A DNA stretch of 64,000 nucleotides from Actinomadura sp. KC06 (GCF_004348735.1 NZ_SMKT01000028.1:1-64000), one strand, 5' to 3'. Positions 1 through 8,426 are shown, counted from the stretch's first letter. Made by a program: numbers and translations. Notes: generated by a model not told the origin, from the letters alone.

Positions 1-267
1 GCTCTCGCCGCGGTCGCGGGCCTGGAGGTGCTGCCTGATGACGCGCAGCGGCAGGTAGTGGTCGCGCTGCGCGGTGAGGACGAAGCGGAGCCGCTCGACG
101 TCGGCGTCGCCGAACTTGCGGTAGCCGGACGGGCTGCGCTCCGGTTCGACCAGGCCCTCGGACTCCAGGAACCTGATCTTGGAGATGGTGATGTCGGGGA
201 ACTCGGGCCTGAGCAGTCCGAGGACGTCCCCGATCGTCATCAGGGACCGGGCTGGCTGCGCGTTCAT
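1..267 (-). CDS. ftsR: MerR-family regulator FtsR, C-terminus cut by window edge
   Basis: The 89 codons present encode the N-terminal half of a MerR-type winged-helix DNA-binding protein. They contain [18 protein letters not shown], then the recognition-helix and wing segment [20 protein letters not shown] and the [17 protein letters not shown] linker. In actinobacteria the gene directly downstream of garA encodes this MerR protein, named FtsR in Corynebacterium, where it activates ftsZ. Here it also follows a garA-like FHA gene on the same strand with a 38-bp gap. The start is ATG at 267, with GGAGGGG just upstream. Identity rests on the sequence and on synteny. The C-terminal effector or dimerisation part lies outside the window. 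Confidence 0.85.
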   Translation of the reverse strand, partial: MNAQPARSLMTIGDVLGLLRPEFPDITISKIRFLESEGLVEPERSPSGYRKFGDADVERLRFVLTAQRDHYLPLRVIRQHLQARDRGES

Positions 268-305
268 GGCCCCTCCCATCGTCGCCGCGGCCTCGTGCTC
301 CCCGG

Positions 306-836
306 TCAGCCGTGCGCCGGGTTGATCAGGAACACCAGCCGGAACTTGCCGATCTGGACCTCGTCGCCGCCCGACAGGCCGGCCTGGTCGATCCGCTGCC
401 GGTTGACGTAGGTGCCGTTGAGGCTGCCGACGTCGCGGACGGAGAACGCGGAGCCCTGGCGGGCGAACTCGGCGTGCCGGCGGGACACGGTGACGTCGTC
501 GAGGAAGATGTCGCTCGAAGGGTGCCGGCCCGCGGAGGTGCGGTCCTTGTCGAGCAGGAAGCGGCTGCCGGCGTTCGGGCCCCGCTTGACGACGAGGAGC
601 GCCGTCCCCGGGGGAAGCGCCTCCATGGCCATCTGGTCGGGCCCGAGCGACGGCTCCTCAGCGCCGGCGTCGGTGTCCAGCGCCTCGAACCCGCCGATGG
701 AGATCGTGGACGTGGACTCGCCGGGCGACTCCCGGGGAGGCAGCGGGCTCCGGGTGAGCGGAGTTCCGCAGTTCGAGCAGAAGCGGGCATCATCCGGGTT
801 GGCGTGACCGCACTGCGTGCAGTAGACGCTCGGCAT
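306..836 (-). CDS. garA: FHA-domain protein with N-terminal zinc ribbon (GarA/OdhI-like)
   Basis: A 176-residue protein. Residues 5-25 form a zinc ribbon with two CxxC pairs ([19 protein letters not shown]). A Ser/Thr-rich linker follows, containing STSTIS near residue 45. The C-terminal FHA domain has the phosphothreonine-binding signature [20 protein letters not shown] and GSLNGTYVN. GarA/OdhI proteins control 2-oxoglutarate dehydrogenase and glutamate metabolism and are switched by Ser/Thr-kinase phosphorylation of an N-terminal ETTS-type motif. A literal ETTS is not seen here; the nearby ESTSTIS would be the candidate target. The ATG at 836 is chosen because GGAGG lies 12 nt upstream and the zinc ribbon begins there. 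Its neighbours (ftsR downstream, DUF881/sbp upstream) match the conserved actinobacterial garA locus. Confidence 0.85.
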   Translation of the reverse strand: MPSVYCTQCGHANPDDARFCSNCGTPLTRSPLPPRESPGESTSTISIGGFEALDTDAGAEEPSLGPDQMAMEALPPGTALLVVKRGPNAGSRFLLDKDRTSAGRHPSSDIFLDDVTVSRRHAEFARQGSAFSVRDVGSLNGTYVNRQRIDQAGLSGGDEVQIGKFRLVFLINPAHG

Positions 837-1145
837 CGATCGGCTCGGCCTCCTACCATCGGCGTGCCGCCCGCGGGCGTCCCGCCGCAACGGGAGCCGC
901 CTGCGCCACGCGCATCCTTCAACCAACCCACGCCGGGGACCCGCCCCGACCACGGTCTGACTCACCGGCCGCTTACGGGACGGTCGCCGCAACTTACGCG
1001 GGTATTACCCGAGGGGTCAACTGGAACGGCGAGCCGGCTGGACCAACCTACATTCGCCGATGATCGCAGGTCTACGCCGCCGCGCGGACGTCCCCGATCG
1101 CGACGCCCGAGCCCGGCGTCCGGTTTACCGCTTCCCCGAATTCCC
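837..1145. other. 309-bp gene-free gap where gcvH is usually found
   Basis: No credible gene is seen on either strand, and the open frames crossing this stretch are extensions or shadows of neighbours. In mycobacteria and many other actinobacteria gcvH (about 125 codons) lies between the second DUF881 gene and garA. The gap is too short for an intact gcvH, and no lipoyl-lysine-type motif was recognised. It contains a candidate promoter for the FHA gene. Confidence 0.6.
991..1020 (-). promoter_or_regulatory. Candidate sigma-70-type promoter for the FHA gene
   Basis: On the minus strand TTGACC (1015-1020) is followed after 18 bp by TAAGTT (991-996), which fits TTGACN and TANNNT. It leaves an untranslated leader of roughly 145 nt before the ATG at 836. 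Recognised by eye only. Confidence 0.45.
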
Positions 1146-1886
1146 CTAGGGAGACCGTATCGCGTCGACGGCGATTTTCGCGCGCGGGGTGATCGAGACG
1201 TCCGCGCCGGCGCCCTGGAGCGTCTTGACCAGTCCGCCGGGGATGTTCAGCGCGGTCGTCATGGTGTGGGGGTCGCCGATGGCGAGGAACCGGTAGGGCG
1301 CGGCGAGGGGCCTCCCGTCGGCCTGGACGCCGCTCCGGCCGTCCAGGAAGTAGGTGTCGACGCCGGCGCGCACGTCGTTGACCTGGACGACCTCGGCGCC
1401 GGCGTCGCGGAGCTCCTGCAGCGCGTCCAGGAGGTTGATCGCCTTGACGCCGCGGCGCGGGTCGGTGATCAGCAGTTCGATGCCGGGGCCCTCGGCCGGG
1501 AGGGTGCCCGCGAGGAGGCCATAGGTGGTCGCCCGCTTGCGCGCTTCCTCAAGGGCGGTTCCTCCTTCGGCGTCCCGTTCCAGCTGCGCCTTGGTGTCCT
1601 CCAGATCGCGGAGGTCGCCGCGCAGGCGCTCGGATCGCTGGCCCAGATCGGACAGGACTCCGACGAGCTCGTCCTGCCGCGCGGTGGCGAAGGTGGTGTC
1701 GCGCTCGTTCGATTGGATCTGCGCGACGACCGCGAATCCGAGGACCAGGCAGAGCAGGCCGCCGATCAGCTGGCCCATGCTGACTCGCGGTCTCAACAAG
1801 TCAAGGAGGCCGCGGAGCCCGGCGGGCTCCGCGGGCTCGGCGGGCCGCTCGTCCCTGTGCTCGTCCCGGTGCTCGTCGCCGGTCAT
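1146..1886 (-). CDS. DUF881 membrane-anchored protein
   Basis: A 246-residue protein with a charged cytoplasmic N-terminus (repeated EHRDE), one membrane segment near residues 37-56 and a coiled-coil-like stretch (about 65-110). The C-terminal DUF881 fold contains GPGIELLITDP, NDVRAGVDTYFLDGR and a closing GAGADVSITP. Pairs of DUF881 proteins flanking a small basic protein are a conserved actinobacterial arrangement next to garA/ftsR, and their function is not established. The gene overlaps the upstream sbp gene by 4 bp (ATGA), so the two are translationally coupled. Confidence 0.85.
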   Translation of the reverse strand: MTGDEHRDEHRDERPAEPAEPAGLRGLLDLLRPRVSMGQLIGGLLCLVLGFAVVAQIQSNERDTTFATARQDELVGVLSDLGQRSERLRGDLRDLEDTKAQLERDAEGGTALEEARKRATTYGLLAGTLPAEGPGIELLITDPRRGVKAINLLDALQELRDAGAEVVQVNDVRAGVDTYFLDGRSGVQADGRPLAAPYRFLAIGDPHTMTTALNIPGGLVKTLQGAGADVSITPRAKIAVDAIRSP

Positions 1887-2215
1887 GCGCCGAACAGCTT
1901 CCGCCGGATGCCGGCCGCGTTGGAGAAGATCCGGATGCCGAGGACGACCACGACGCCGGTGGACAGTTGCGAGCCGACCCCGAGCTTGTCGCCGAGGAAG
2001 ACGATCAGCGCGGCGATGACGGTGTTGCTGACGAACGACACCACGAACACCTTCTCGTCGAAGATGCCCTCCAGCCGGGCCCTGATGCCGCCGAACATGG
2101 CGTCGAGCGCCGCGACGATCGCGATCGGCAGGTACGGCTCCAGCCAGAGCGGGACGTCCGGCTGGAGCAGCAGGCCCAGCGCCACGCCGATCATCAGCCC
2201 GATCAGCGCGATCAA
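1883..2215 (-). CDS. sbp: Small basic protein, DUF1290 (Sbp)
   Basis: A 110-residue integral membrane protein with three hydrophobic segments (about 2-17, 29-42 and 57-78) and the family signature LEPYLPIAIVAALDAMFGG followed by RIFSNAAGIRRKLFG. Bacillus Sbp is encoded near the division genes; the biochemical role is unknown. It is sandwiched between two DUF881 genes and overlaps the downstream one by 4 bp. The length is typical for the family. Confidence 0.88.
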   Translation of the reverse strand: MIALIGLMIGVALGLLLQPDVPLWLEPYLPIAIVAALDAMFGGIRARLEGIFDEKVFVVSFVSNTVIAALIVFLGDKLGVGSQLSTGVVVVLGIRIFSNAAGIRRKLFGA

Positions 2216-2237
2216 CGTCGGGTCTCCTCTCCCCCGC

Positions 2238-3140
2238 TCACCGGCCCGCCTCGCGGGCGTACCGCAGCCGGACGGCGCCCGCGGCGGGCAGCCGCACCCC
2301 GGACGACCGGCGCGTGTCGTATCTGATCTCGAAGCGCTCGTTCAGGGCCCGCAGCCGCCGGTCGGCGGCCGAGCCGGAGAGCGCGTCCCGGAGGCGGCCG
2401 GGGTCGCCGAGCGCCGTCACCTCGTAGGGGCGGCCGAGCGGCCGGTAGTCGACCAGGATCGCCTCGCCGGCGGCGCGGATCGCCGTCGCCGGGGTGAGGC
2501 GCTGCCCGTTGACGCCGATGGCCGCGGCGCCCGCCGCCCAGAGCCCGTTCACCAGGACCTGGAGGTCCTGATCATAGACCCGGCCGCCGGTGTCGGCGGG
2601 GCGCCCGTCCGGCTCGTCGTGCGGTGCGTCGTCCAGGGTGACGATCAGCGCGTCGCCGGTGGCGGGCGCGGCCGCCGCGGCGGCGCCCGCGAGGGCGAGG
2701 GTCCTGCGGGCGCGGCGGCCGTCCTCGCTGCGGGCGAGCGCGGCGGCCCGGCGCCGTTCCGTCTCGGCCCGGAGCCGGTCGAGGCGGCGCTGGAGGGCGT
2801 CGGTCTCGGCGGTGCGGGCGTGGATCGCGTCGACCAGCCGGGAGCGCTGCTCGGCGGCCACGGGCTCGCCGCGCCGGACCTCGGCCCCGGCGACGGCGAT
2901 CAGCGTCCCGGCGAGGACGAGGACGAGCAGGACGCCGCCGCCGCGCAGCCGTCCCCGCGCCGGGCCTGGATCGCCCGCCTCCCGCGCGGCCGCGGCGCGC
3001 CGTGCCGCGGCCTCCGCGTAGCCGTGATCGAGGAGCTTGCCGCTGAACAGGTCGGCGAGGAGCGACATGGACGCGTCGGGCCGGCCTGCGGGCGGGTCGT
3101 CGTCCTCTCGTTGTGCGATCACCGGCCCATCATGGCCCAC
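2238..3140 (-). CDS. DUF881 membrane-anchored protein, first copy
   Basis: 300 residues as drawn. The order is a polar N-terminus, a single membrane helix (about 67-84, GGGVLLVLVLAGTLIAV), a long Arg/Ala-rich coiled-coil region (about 95-150) and a DUF881 domain with DALIVTLDDAP, ALGDPGRLRDAL and a basic C-terminus. It is more diverged and Arg-rich than the copy at 1146-1886. The start is uncertain: GTG at 3140 gives the longest frame without a good ribosome site, GTG at 3122 and ATG at 3068 (MSLLADLFSG) are alternatives. A 17-bp tandem repeat sits immediately upstream. Confidence 0.8.
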   Translation of the reverse strand: MGHDGPVIAQREDDDPPAGRPDASMSLLADLFSGKLLDHGYAEAAARRAAAAREAGDPGPARGRLRGGGVLLVLVLAGTLIAVAGAEVRRGEPVAAEQRSRLVDAIHARTAETDALQRRLDRLRAETERRRAAALARSEDGRRARRTLALAGAAAAAAPATGDALIVTLDDAPHDEPDGRPADTGGRVYDQDLQVLVNGLWAAGAAAIGVNGQRLTPATAIRAAGEAILVDYRPLGRPYEVTALGDPGRLRDALSGSAADRRLRALNERFEIRYDTRRSSGVRLPAAGAVRLRYAREAGR

Positions 3141-3146
3141 TCATGT

Positions 3147-3220
3147 GCGCGGACGGCGAATCGGCGCGGACGGCGAATCGGCGCGGACGGCCAATCAGCA
3201 CGGACGGCCGATCAGCGCGG
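3147..3220. repeat. 17-bp tandem repeat, about 4.3 copies
   Basis: Two perfect copies of gcgcggacggcgaatcg (3147-3163 and 3164-3180) are followed by two diverged copies (3181-3197 and 3198-3214) and a partial fifth. The array lies between the histidine-kinase stop codon, which falls inside copy four at 3212-3214, and the start of the DUF881 gene. Confidence 0.9.
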
Positions 3221-4675
3221 CAGCGTGATCGTGAACGCGGCGCCGCCGCCGGGGGCGTCCGCCACGGACGCGCGGCCGCCGTGCGCTTCGGCCACCGCCG
3301 CGACGATCGATAGCCCCAAGCCCGCGCCGCCGCGGTCGCGGGACCTGGACGGGTCGGCCCGGTAGAAGCGCTCGAAGACGCGGGCGCGCTCGTCCGCCGG
3401 GATTCCAGGGCCCTCGTCGGCGACCTCCAGGACCGCCTCCCCGTCCCGTTCCGACACGCGGACGGTCGCGGCCGTGCCGGCGGGCGTGTGGCGCCGGACG
3501 TTCGCCAGCAGGTTGTCGAGGACCTGGCGGAGCCGTCCGGCGTCGCCGGTGACGACGACGGGGCCGTCCGCCTCCAGCGTCAGGGGCCGGTCCGGCTCGA
3601 CGACGGCGGCGTCGGCGACCGCGTCGGCGGCGAGCGCGGCCAGGTCGACGGGCTCGCGCTCCAGCGGGCGGCCCTGGTCCAGCCGGGCGAGCAGCAGCAT
3701 CTCGTCGACGAGGCGGCCCATCCGCTCGGCCTCCGACTCGATGCGGCGCATCGCCTTCGCGAGGTCCTCGGGACGGTCCGCGGCGCCGCGGCGGAACAGC
3801 TCGGCGTACCCGCGGACGGTCGCGACCGGGGTGCGCAGCTCGTGGGAGGCGTCGGCGACGAAGCGGCGCAGCCGGTCGCGGGACGCCTCCCGCTCCCGGA
3901 ACGACGCCTCGATCTGCGCGAGCATGCCGTTCAGCGCCTCGGCGAGCCGTCCGACCTCGGTCTTCGGGCCGTGCACGGCGAGCCGGCGGCCGAGGTCGCC
4001 GTCGCCGATCCGGGCGGCCGTCGCGGCGATCTCCTCCAGCGGCCGGGTCGCGCGGCGGACGGCCCGCCACACCAGCAGCCCGACGCCGAGGAGGACGGCG
4101 AGCGTGACGCTGACCTGGGTTCCGAGGGTGCGGCCGAAGAACTCGTCCTGCTCGGTGGTGCGCATGGACGTGACGAGGTAGTGCCGCTCGCCGGGCACCC
4201 ACGCGGTGCGGACGAGCCAGTCGGGGCCTTCGCGTCCGAACAGGCCGTCGTCGTCCTTGCCGGGGCGGGGCCGCGCCTCCGTGCGGACGAACCGCTCCCC
4301 GTCCGGGTTGCCGCCCGTCGCCTCGCCGGGGCGCAGATCGTCCGGCAGCGGCGGCTCGCCGACGAACGAGACGGTCTCCACCACGGCGCCGTCGGCGCGG
4401 CGGACCTGGAGGAACAGCGGCAGGCCGCCGCCGTCGCCGGCCGCGCGCCACAGCCGGTCCAGGTCCGAGGTTGCCTCCGAGAGCCGCGACCACGAGCCGC
4501 CGGGGCCGCTCTCGGCGAACAGCGCGGCGGCCTCGCGTCCCACGGCGGTCATCCGGTTGTGCTCGCTGTCGTTCTTCCAGTCGTTCAGCGCGGCGAAGCT
4601 GGACGCGCCGGCGGTCAGCAGGCCGAGCGCCAGCAGGGCGAGCTGGGTCAGCACGATGCGCCTGCGCAGCGACAT
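3212..4675 (-). CDS. Two-component sensor histidine kinase
   Basis: A 487-residue class I sensor. It has TM1 at about 7-29, an extracytoplasmic sensor loop of about 150 residues, TM2 at about 186-206 and HAMP at about 207-262. The HisKA phosphoacceptor is SHELRTP with His278. HATPase follows, with the N box around 381-398, DEGPGIP at 420-426 and GAGLGLS at 450-456. It autophosphorylates and passes phosphate to the regulator encoded just upstream; the regulator stop and kinase start share a base (TGATG). The signal sensed is unknown. The divergent MMPL exporter suggests an envelope or small-molecule stress signal, which is inference. Confidence 0.93.
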   Translation of the reverse strand: MSLRRRIVLTQLALLALGLLTAGASSFAALNDWKNDSEHNRMTAVGREAAALFAESGPGGSWSRLSEATSDLDRLWRAAGDGGGLPLFLQVRRADGAVVETVSFVGEPPLPDDLRPGEATGGNPDGERFVRTEARPRPGKDDDGLFGREGPDWLVRTAWVPGERHYLVTSMRTTEQDEFFGRTLGTQVSVTLAVLLGVGLLVWRAVRRATRPLEEIAATAARIGDGDLGRRLAVHGPKTEVGRLAEALNGMLAQIEASFREREASRDRLRRFVADASHELRTPVATVRGYAELFRRGAADRPEDLAKAMRRIESEAERMGRLVDEMLLLARLDQGRPLEREPVDLAALAADAVADAAVVEPDRPLTLEADGPVVVTGDAGRLRQVLDNLLANVRRHTPAGTAATVRVSERDGEAVLEVADEGPGIPADERARVFERFYRADPSRSRDRGGAGLGLSIVAAVAEAHGGRASVADAPGGGAAFTITLPR

Positions 4676-5367
4676 CAGCCCTCCCGGGGCATGCGGAGGA
4701 TGTACCCGACGCGCGGGACGGTGTGGATGAGGCGCGGGTCGCGGTCGTCCAGCTTGCGGCGCAGGTAGCTGACGTAGGTCTGGACGACGCCGTCGCCGCC
4801 GCCGAAGTCGTACTGCCAGACGTGGTCGAGGATCTGCCGCTTGGTCAGCACCCGGCCGGAGTTGAGGAGCAGGTAGCGCAGCAGCTTGAACTCGGTGGGG
4901 GTGAGGTCGACCAGGACGCCGCCGCGCCGCACCTCGTAGGTGTCCTCGTCGAGCTCCAGGTCGGCGAACGACAGCCGGGCCCGGTCGCGCCCGGCGGGCC
5001 GGGTGCGGCGCAGCACGGCGCGGATCCGGGCGATCAGCTCCTCCAGGCTGAACGGCTTGGTGACGTAGTCGTCGCCGCCGACGGTCAGGCCCTTGATCTT
5101 GTCCTCGGTGGCGTCGCGGGCGGTGAGGAACACGACGGGGGCCTGGCAGCCGTCCCGGCGGAGGCGGGCGCAGGCGTCGAGGCCCGAGCCGTCCGGGAGC
5201 ATCACGTCCAGGACGATCAGGTCGGGGCCGAAGCGCGGGATGCTCGCCAGCGCCTCCGCGCCCGATCCGGCCACGGCCGTCTCGAAGCCCTCGTAGCGCA
5301 GCGCGGTCGCGACGAGGTCGGCGAGGTACGCCTCGTCGTCCACGACGAGGATCTTGGTGGGCGTCAC
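4675..5367 (-). CDS. OmpR/PhoB-type response regulator
   Basis: 230 residues. The receiver domain carries the acidic pocket VVDDE (Asp10, Asp11), phosphoacceptor Asp54 in VLDVMLPDGSG and the TKPFS lysine. A winged-helix output domain follows (about 135-228) with TPTEFKLLRYLLLNSG, VQTYVSYLRRKLDD and the typical end RVGYILR. GTG at 5367 is chosen because the receiver fold begins directly after it; upstream in-frame codons run into the divergent promoter region. It probably controls itself and the exporter at 5522 through the shared intergenic region. Confidence 0.93.
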   Translation of the reverse strand: MTPTKILVVDDEAYLADLVATALRYEGFETAVAGSGAEALASIPRFGPDLIVLDVMLPDGSGLDACARLRRDGCQAPVVFLTARDATEDKIKGLTVGGDDYVTKPFSLEELIARIRAVLRRTRPAGRDRARLSFADLELDEDTYEVRRGGVLVDLTPTEFKLLRYLLLNSGRVLTKRQILDHVWQYDFGGGDGVVQTYVSYLRRKLDDRDPRLIHTVPRVGYILRMPREG

Positions 5368-5436
5368 GGGGCCAGTCTTCCCGGTGGGCGCCGCCGGGCG
5401 CACTGCGGGCGTTCTGCGAGAAGTCTCAGAGATCGC

Positions 5437-5464
5437 TGTGAAGCCGGTCGGAGCCGGTTTCACA
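5437..5464. promoter_or_regulatory. Inverted-repeat operator candidate between regulator and exporter
   Basis: An 11-bp dyad, TGTGAAGCCGG / CCGGTTTCACA with one mismatch, is separated by 6 bp. A further GTTCACAC lies 17 bp beyond it. It sits in the 154-bp region between the divergent response-regulator and MMPL genes, 58 bp before the MMPL start, so it is a plausible binding site for the response regulator. Confidence 0.5.
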
Positions 5465-5521
5465 GGGATCCCCAAGGGCGTTCACACGGCGCCGGAAGAG
5501 CGGGCCGCTGCAGTTGTGGGC

Positions 5522-7681
5522 ATGGACAGATTCTCCGATTTCGTGCTCCGGCACCGGCTGCTGATCGGCCTGGTGTGGCTGGCCGCCGCGTGCGCCGGCG
5601 CCTTCGCCGTCATGCAGGTGCCCGACCGCCTCACCGAGGACTTCGCGCCGCCCGGCTCGGCGGCGCGGGACGCCAACGCGGCGATCCTGGCCGCCTACGG
5701 GACGGGCGCCGACGAGAAGCCCGAGGTCCCGGTCGTCAGGCTGCCCGCCGGGACGACCGCGGACTCGCCCGGCGTCCGCGCCGGGCTGGCGAAGGCGTTC
5801 GCGGCGGCCGGGGAGCGGCTCGGCGCCCGCGTCGTCTCGTACGGGACCACCGGCGACGCCCGCTTCACCGCCGACGGCGGCCGGGTCGTCTACGGCCTGG
5901 TGTATCCGCGTGTCGAGCCGGGGGCGAGCGAGATCGACGACGGGCCCGAGCCGGCCGGGCCGCTCGCCGAGGCGATGCGGCCGCACCTGCCCGCCGGGGC
6001 CGAGCTGCACGTGACGAGCATGGACGGGCTGGCGGACGAGGCGGGCAGCGAGGGGCCGAGCGTCCTCACCGAGACGCTCATCGGCGGGCTCGGGGCGCTC
6101 GTCGTCCTGGCGTTCGTGTTCGGGTCGGTGCTGGCGGTCGTCCCGCTCGTGATCGCGGCCGTGTCGATCCTGACCTCGTTCCTGCTGGTCTACGGGATCA
6201 CGGGCGTCACCGACGTGAACTTCATGGTGCAGTTCGTCGTGGCGCTCATCGGGCTCGGCGTCGCCGTCGACTACTCGCTGCTGCTGGTGACGCGGTGGCG
6301 GGAGGAGCGGTCGCGCGGCCTGTCCGCGGACGAGGCGACCAGGCGCGCGATGGCGACGGCCGGGCACGCGGTGGTGTTCAGCGCGGCGGCCGTCGGGATC
6401 GGGCTCGTCGCGATGCTGGTGATGCCGGTCGAGTTCATGCGCAGCGTGGCCTACGGCGGCGTGATCATCCCGGCGGTGAGCGCGCTCGCGACGCTGACGC
6501 TGCTGCCGGTCGTCCTGGCCACGATGGGACCGGCCCTCGACCGGATCGCGCCGCGGTGGCGCGGCGACGGGTCCCGCGCGGGACGGGCCTGGACGGCGTG
6601 GGCGCGGCAGATCATCCGGTTCCGGATCCCGGCGGCGCTGGCGGCGCTCGCCGTCCTCGGGGGCCTCGCGTTCGCCGCGCTGGGGATGAACCTCGGCGAG
6701 CCGAGCAGCAGCGCTCTGGCCAAGTCGGGTCCCGCCTACGAGGGCTTGGCGGAGCTGCGCGGGGCGGGGGCGCCGACCGGCGTCCTCACCCCGGTGGACG
6801 TGCTGCTGCCGCGGGGCGCCGACCCCGCGGCGGCCGCGTCCGAGCTCCGGGGGCTGCGGGGCGTCCACACGGTCGCGGCGCCCGACGGCGGGATGTGGCG
6901 GCGGGACGGGACCGCGCTGATCACCGTCGTGCCCGTCGACGAGGGCGGGACGGACGCGGGCAAGGACCTCGTCAAGGCCGTCCGCGAAGCGGTTCCGCCG
7001 GGCGCGCAGGTGGGCGGCGAGGCCGCGGCCGACATCGACTTCGCGGCCAAGGTGTACGGGACGTTCCCGTACATGCTGGGGCTCATCTGCCTGCTGACGT
7101 TCGTCCTGCTGGCCCGCGCGTTCCGGTCGCTGCTCCTGGCGTTCAAGGCGGTGGTGCTCAACCTGCTGTCGCTGGCCGCCGTGCTCGGCGCGATCGTCCT
7201 GGTGTGGCAGCAGGGCCACGGCAGCGATCTGTTCTGGGGCATCTCCGCGACGGGTTCGATCGCCGCGTTCGTCCCGGCGATGGTGTTCGCGTTCCTGTAC
7301 GGGCTGTCGATGGACTACGAGGTGTTCATCCTGGCCCGGCTCAGGGAGGAGTACGACCGCACCGGCTCCACCGAGGCCGCGATCGTCGAGGGCCTCGGCC
7401 GGACGGGACGCCTGGTGACGAGCGCGGCGCTGATCCTGTTCCTGGCGTTCGCGTCGCTCGCCGCGGCCCCGATCGTCGAGGTGAAGATCTTCGCGACCGG
7501 CCTCGGGCTGGGCATCCTGCTGGACGCGACCGTGGTGCGGGCGCTGCTCGTCCCGGCGGCGGTGTCGCTGTTCGGCCGCTGGAACTGGTGGCTGCCGGGC
7601 TGGGCCGCCCGGGTGCTGCGCGTCCGGCCCTCGCCCCTCCCGGAGCCGGACGGCGCGGACCGCGTCCCGATCCCCGTCTGA
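5522..7681 (+). CDS. MMPL-family (RND-type) membrane exporter
   Basis: 719 residues in two similar halves, each with one leading membrane helix, a large extracytoplasmic domain and a cluster of five helices. Helix 1 is LIGLVWLAAACAGAFAVM. The cluster after residue about 185 carries GLGVAVDYSLLLVTRWREE, and its counterpart in the second half is GLSMDYEVFILARLREEY; these paired Asp-Tyr motifs mark the proton relay of MMPL/RND transporters. ATG at 5522 matches the family start (MDRFSDFVLRHR); an in-frame GTG lies two codons earlier. The substrate is unknown, perhaps a lipid or drug. It is divergent from the two-component system, which probably regulates it. Confidence 0.9.
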   Translation: MDRFSDFVLRHRLLIGLVWLAAACAGAFAVMQVPDRLTEDFAPPGSAARDANAAILAAYGTGADEKPEVPVVRLPAGTTADSPGVRAGLAKAFAAAGERLGARVVSYGTTGDARFTADGGRVVYGLVYPRVEPGASEIDDGPEPAGPLAEAMRPHLPAGAELHVTSMDGLADEAGSEGPSVLTETLIGGLGALVVLAFVFGSVLAVVPLVIAAVSILTSFLLVYGITGVTDVNFMVQFVVALIGLGVAVDYSLLLVTRWREERSRGLSADEATRRAMATAGHAVVFSAAAVGIGLVAMLVMPVEFMRSVAYGGVIIPAVSALATLTLLPVVLATMGPALDRIAPRWRGDGSRAGRAWTAWARQIIRFRIPAALAALAVLGGLAFAALGMNLGEPSSSALAKSGPAYEGLAELRGAGAPTGVLTPVDVLLPRGADPAAAASELRGLRGVHTVAAPDGGMWRRDGTALITVVPVDEGGTDAGKDLVKAVREAVPPGAQVGGEAAADIDFAAKVYGTFPYMLGLICLLTFVLLARAFRSLLLAFKAVVLNLLSLAAVLGAIVLVWQQGHGSDLFWGISATGSIAAFVPAMVFAFLYGLSMDYEVFILARLREEYDRTGSTEAAIVEGLGRTGRLVTSAALILFLAFASLAAAPIVEVKIFATGLGLGILLDATVVRALLVPAAVSLFGRWNWWLPGWAARVLRVRPSPLPEPDGADRVPIPV

Positions 7682-7730
7682 CCGCCGGTCCCCGCCCCCG
7701 CCCGCCGGCCGCTCCGCGGGGGCGGGCGGT
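7681..7730. terminator. Bidirectional hairpin terminator
   Basis: A perfect 10-bp stem, CCGCCCCCGC (7692-7701) with GCGGGGGCGG (7716-7725), is flanked by the outer pair ACCGCC/GGCGGT. It lies exactly between the convergent MMPL and LysE-type genes. No U-tract is present, as is usual in high-GC actinobacteria. Confidence 0.7.
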
Positions 7731-8368
7731 CAGTGGGCGGCGGTGCGGGTGAGCCCCAGGTGGACGGCGATCCCGGCGAGCGCCGAGCCCATCACGTAGC
7801 GCTGGGCCCGCTGCCACCCGGGCCGCCGGGCGAGGAACACCGCGATGGCGCCGGCGCCCAGCACGATGAGGGCGTTCACGGTGATCGCGATGGTGATCTG
7901 GGTGAGGCTGAGCAGCATGATCTGGACGCCGACGTGGCCGCGCTCCGGGTCGGTGAACTGGGGCAGCAGCGACACGTACAGGATCGCGATCTTCGGGTTG
8001 AGCAGGTTGGTGACCAGGCCCATCGCGAACAGGCGGCGCGGCGGGTCGGCGGGCAGCTCCTTCGGGGCGAACGGCGTCGTCCCGCCGGGCCGCACCGCCT
8101 GCCAGGCGAGCCACAGCAGGTACGCGGCGCCCGCAACCTTGATCGCCGTGTAGATCTCCGGGACGAGCGCGAAGACGGTGGCGATGCCGGCGGTCACGGC
8201 GGTGACGTAGACGAGGAACCCGGCGGCGACCCCGGCGAGGGAGATCATGCCCGCGCGGCGGCCCTGCGTCACCGACCGCGACACCAGATAGATCATGTTG
8301 GGGCCTGGGGTGAGCACGAGGACGAGGGCGAAGACCGCGACGGCCGCCATCGCACTGGACGAGATCAT
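7730..8368 (-). CDS. LysE/RhtB-family amino-acid exporter
   Basis: 212 residues with about six membrane helices. The LysE signature TPGPNMIYLVSRSVTQGRRAG is near residues 20-40, and GLVTNLLNPKIAILYVSLLPQF lies in the middle. Family members export amino acids or small metabolites. ATG at 8368 has AGGAG 6 nt upstream. It is divergent from a MocR regulator with repeats between them, so export is probably induced by a substrate sensed by that PLP-binding regulator. Confidence 0.9.
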   Translation of the reverse strand: MISSSAMAAVAVFALVLVLTPGPNMIYLVSRSVTQGRRAGMISLAGVAAGFLVYVTAVTAGIATVFALVPEIYTAIKVAGAAYLLWLAWQAVRPGGTTPFAPKELPADPPRRLFAMGLVTNLLNPKIAILYVSLLPQFTDPERGHVGVQIMLLSLTQITIAITVNALIVLGAGAIAVFLARRPGWQRAQRYVMGSALAGIAVHLGLTRTAAH

Positions 8369-8396
8369 TGCACTCCTGACATTTCGACGTGATCCG

Positions 8397-8426
8397 ATGC
8401 TAGATGTCCGAGTAATCTCAGTGCAA
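8397..8426 (-). promoter_or_regulatory. Promoter of the LysE-type gene, overlapping an operator repeat
   Basis: On the minus strand TTGCAC (8421-8426) and TAGCAT (8397-8402) are separated by 18 bp, giving a start about 20 nt before the ATG. The -35 element lies inside one of the two direct repeats. Confidence 0.55.

Noticed and set aside
837-1145. Remnant of gcvH
   Set aside because: No lipoyl-domain-like sequence could be recognised in any frame, so calling a pseudogene would be unsupported.
3147-3220. CRISPR array
   Set aside because: The units are directly tandem with no spacers and only 17 bp long.
312-3365. Very long open plus-strand frame opposite the garA/DUF881 genes
   Set aside because: It is antisense to four clear genes, has Arg/Gly/Ala-rich composition without domains and results from high third-position GC.
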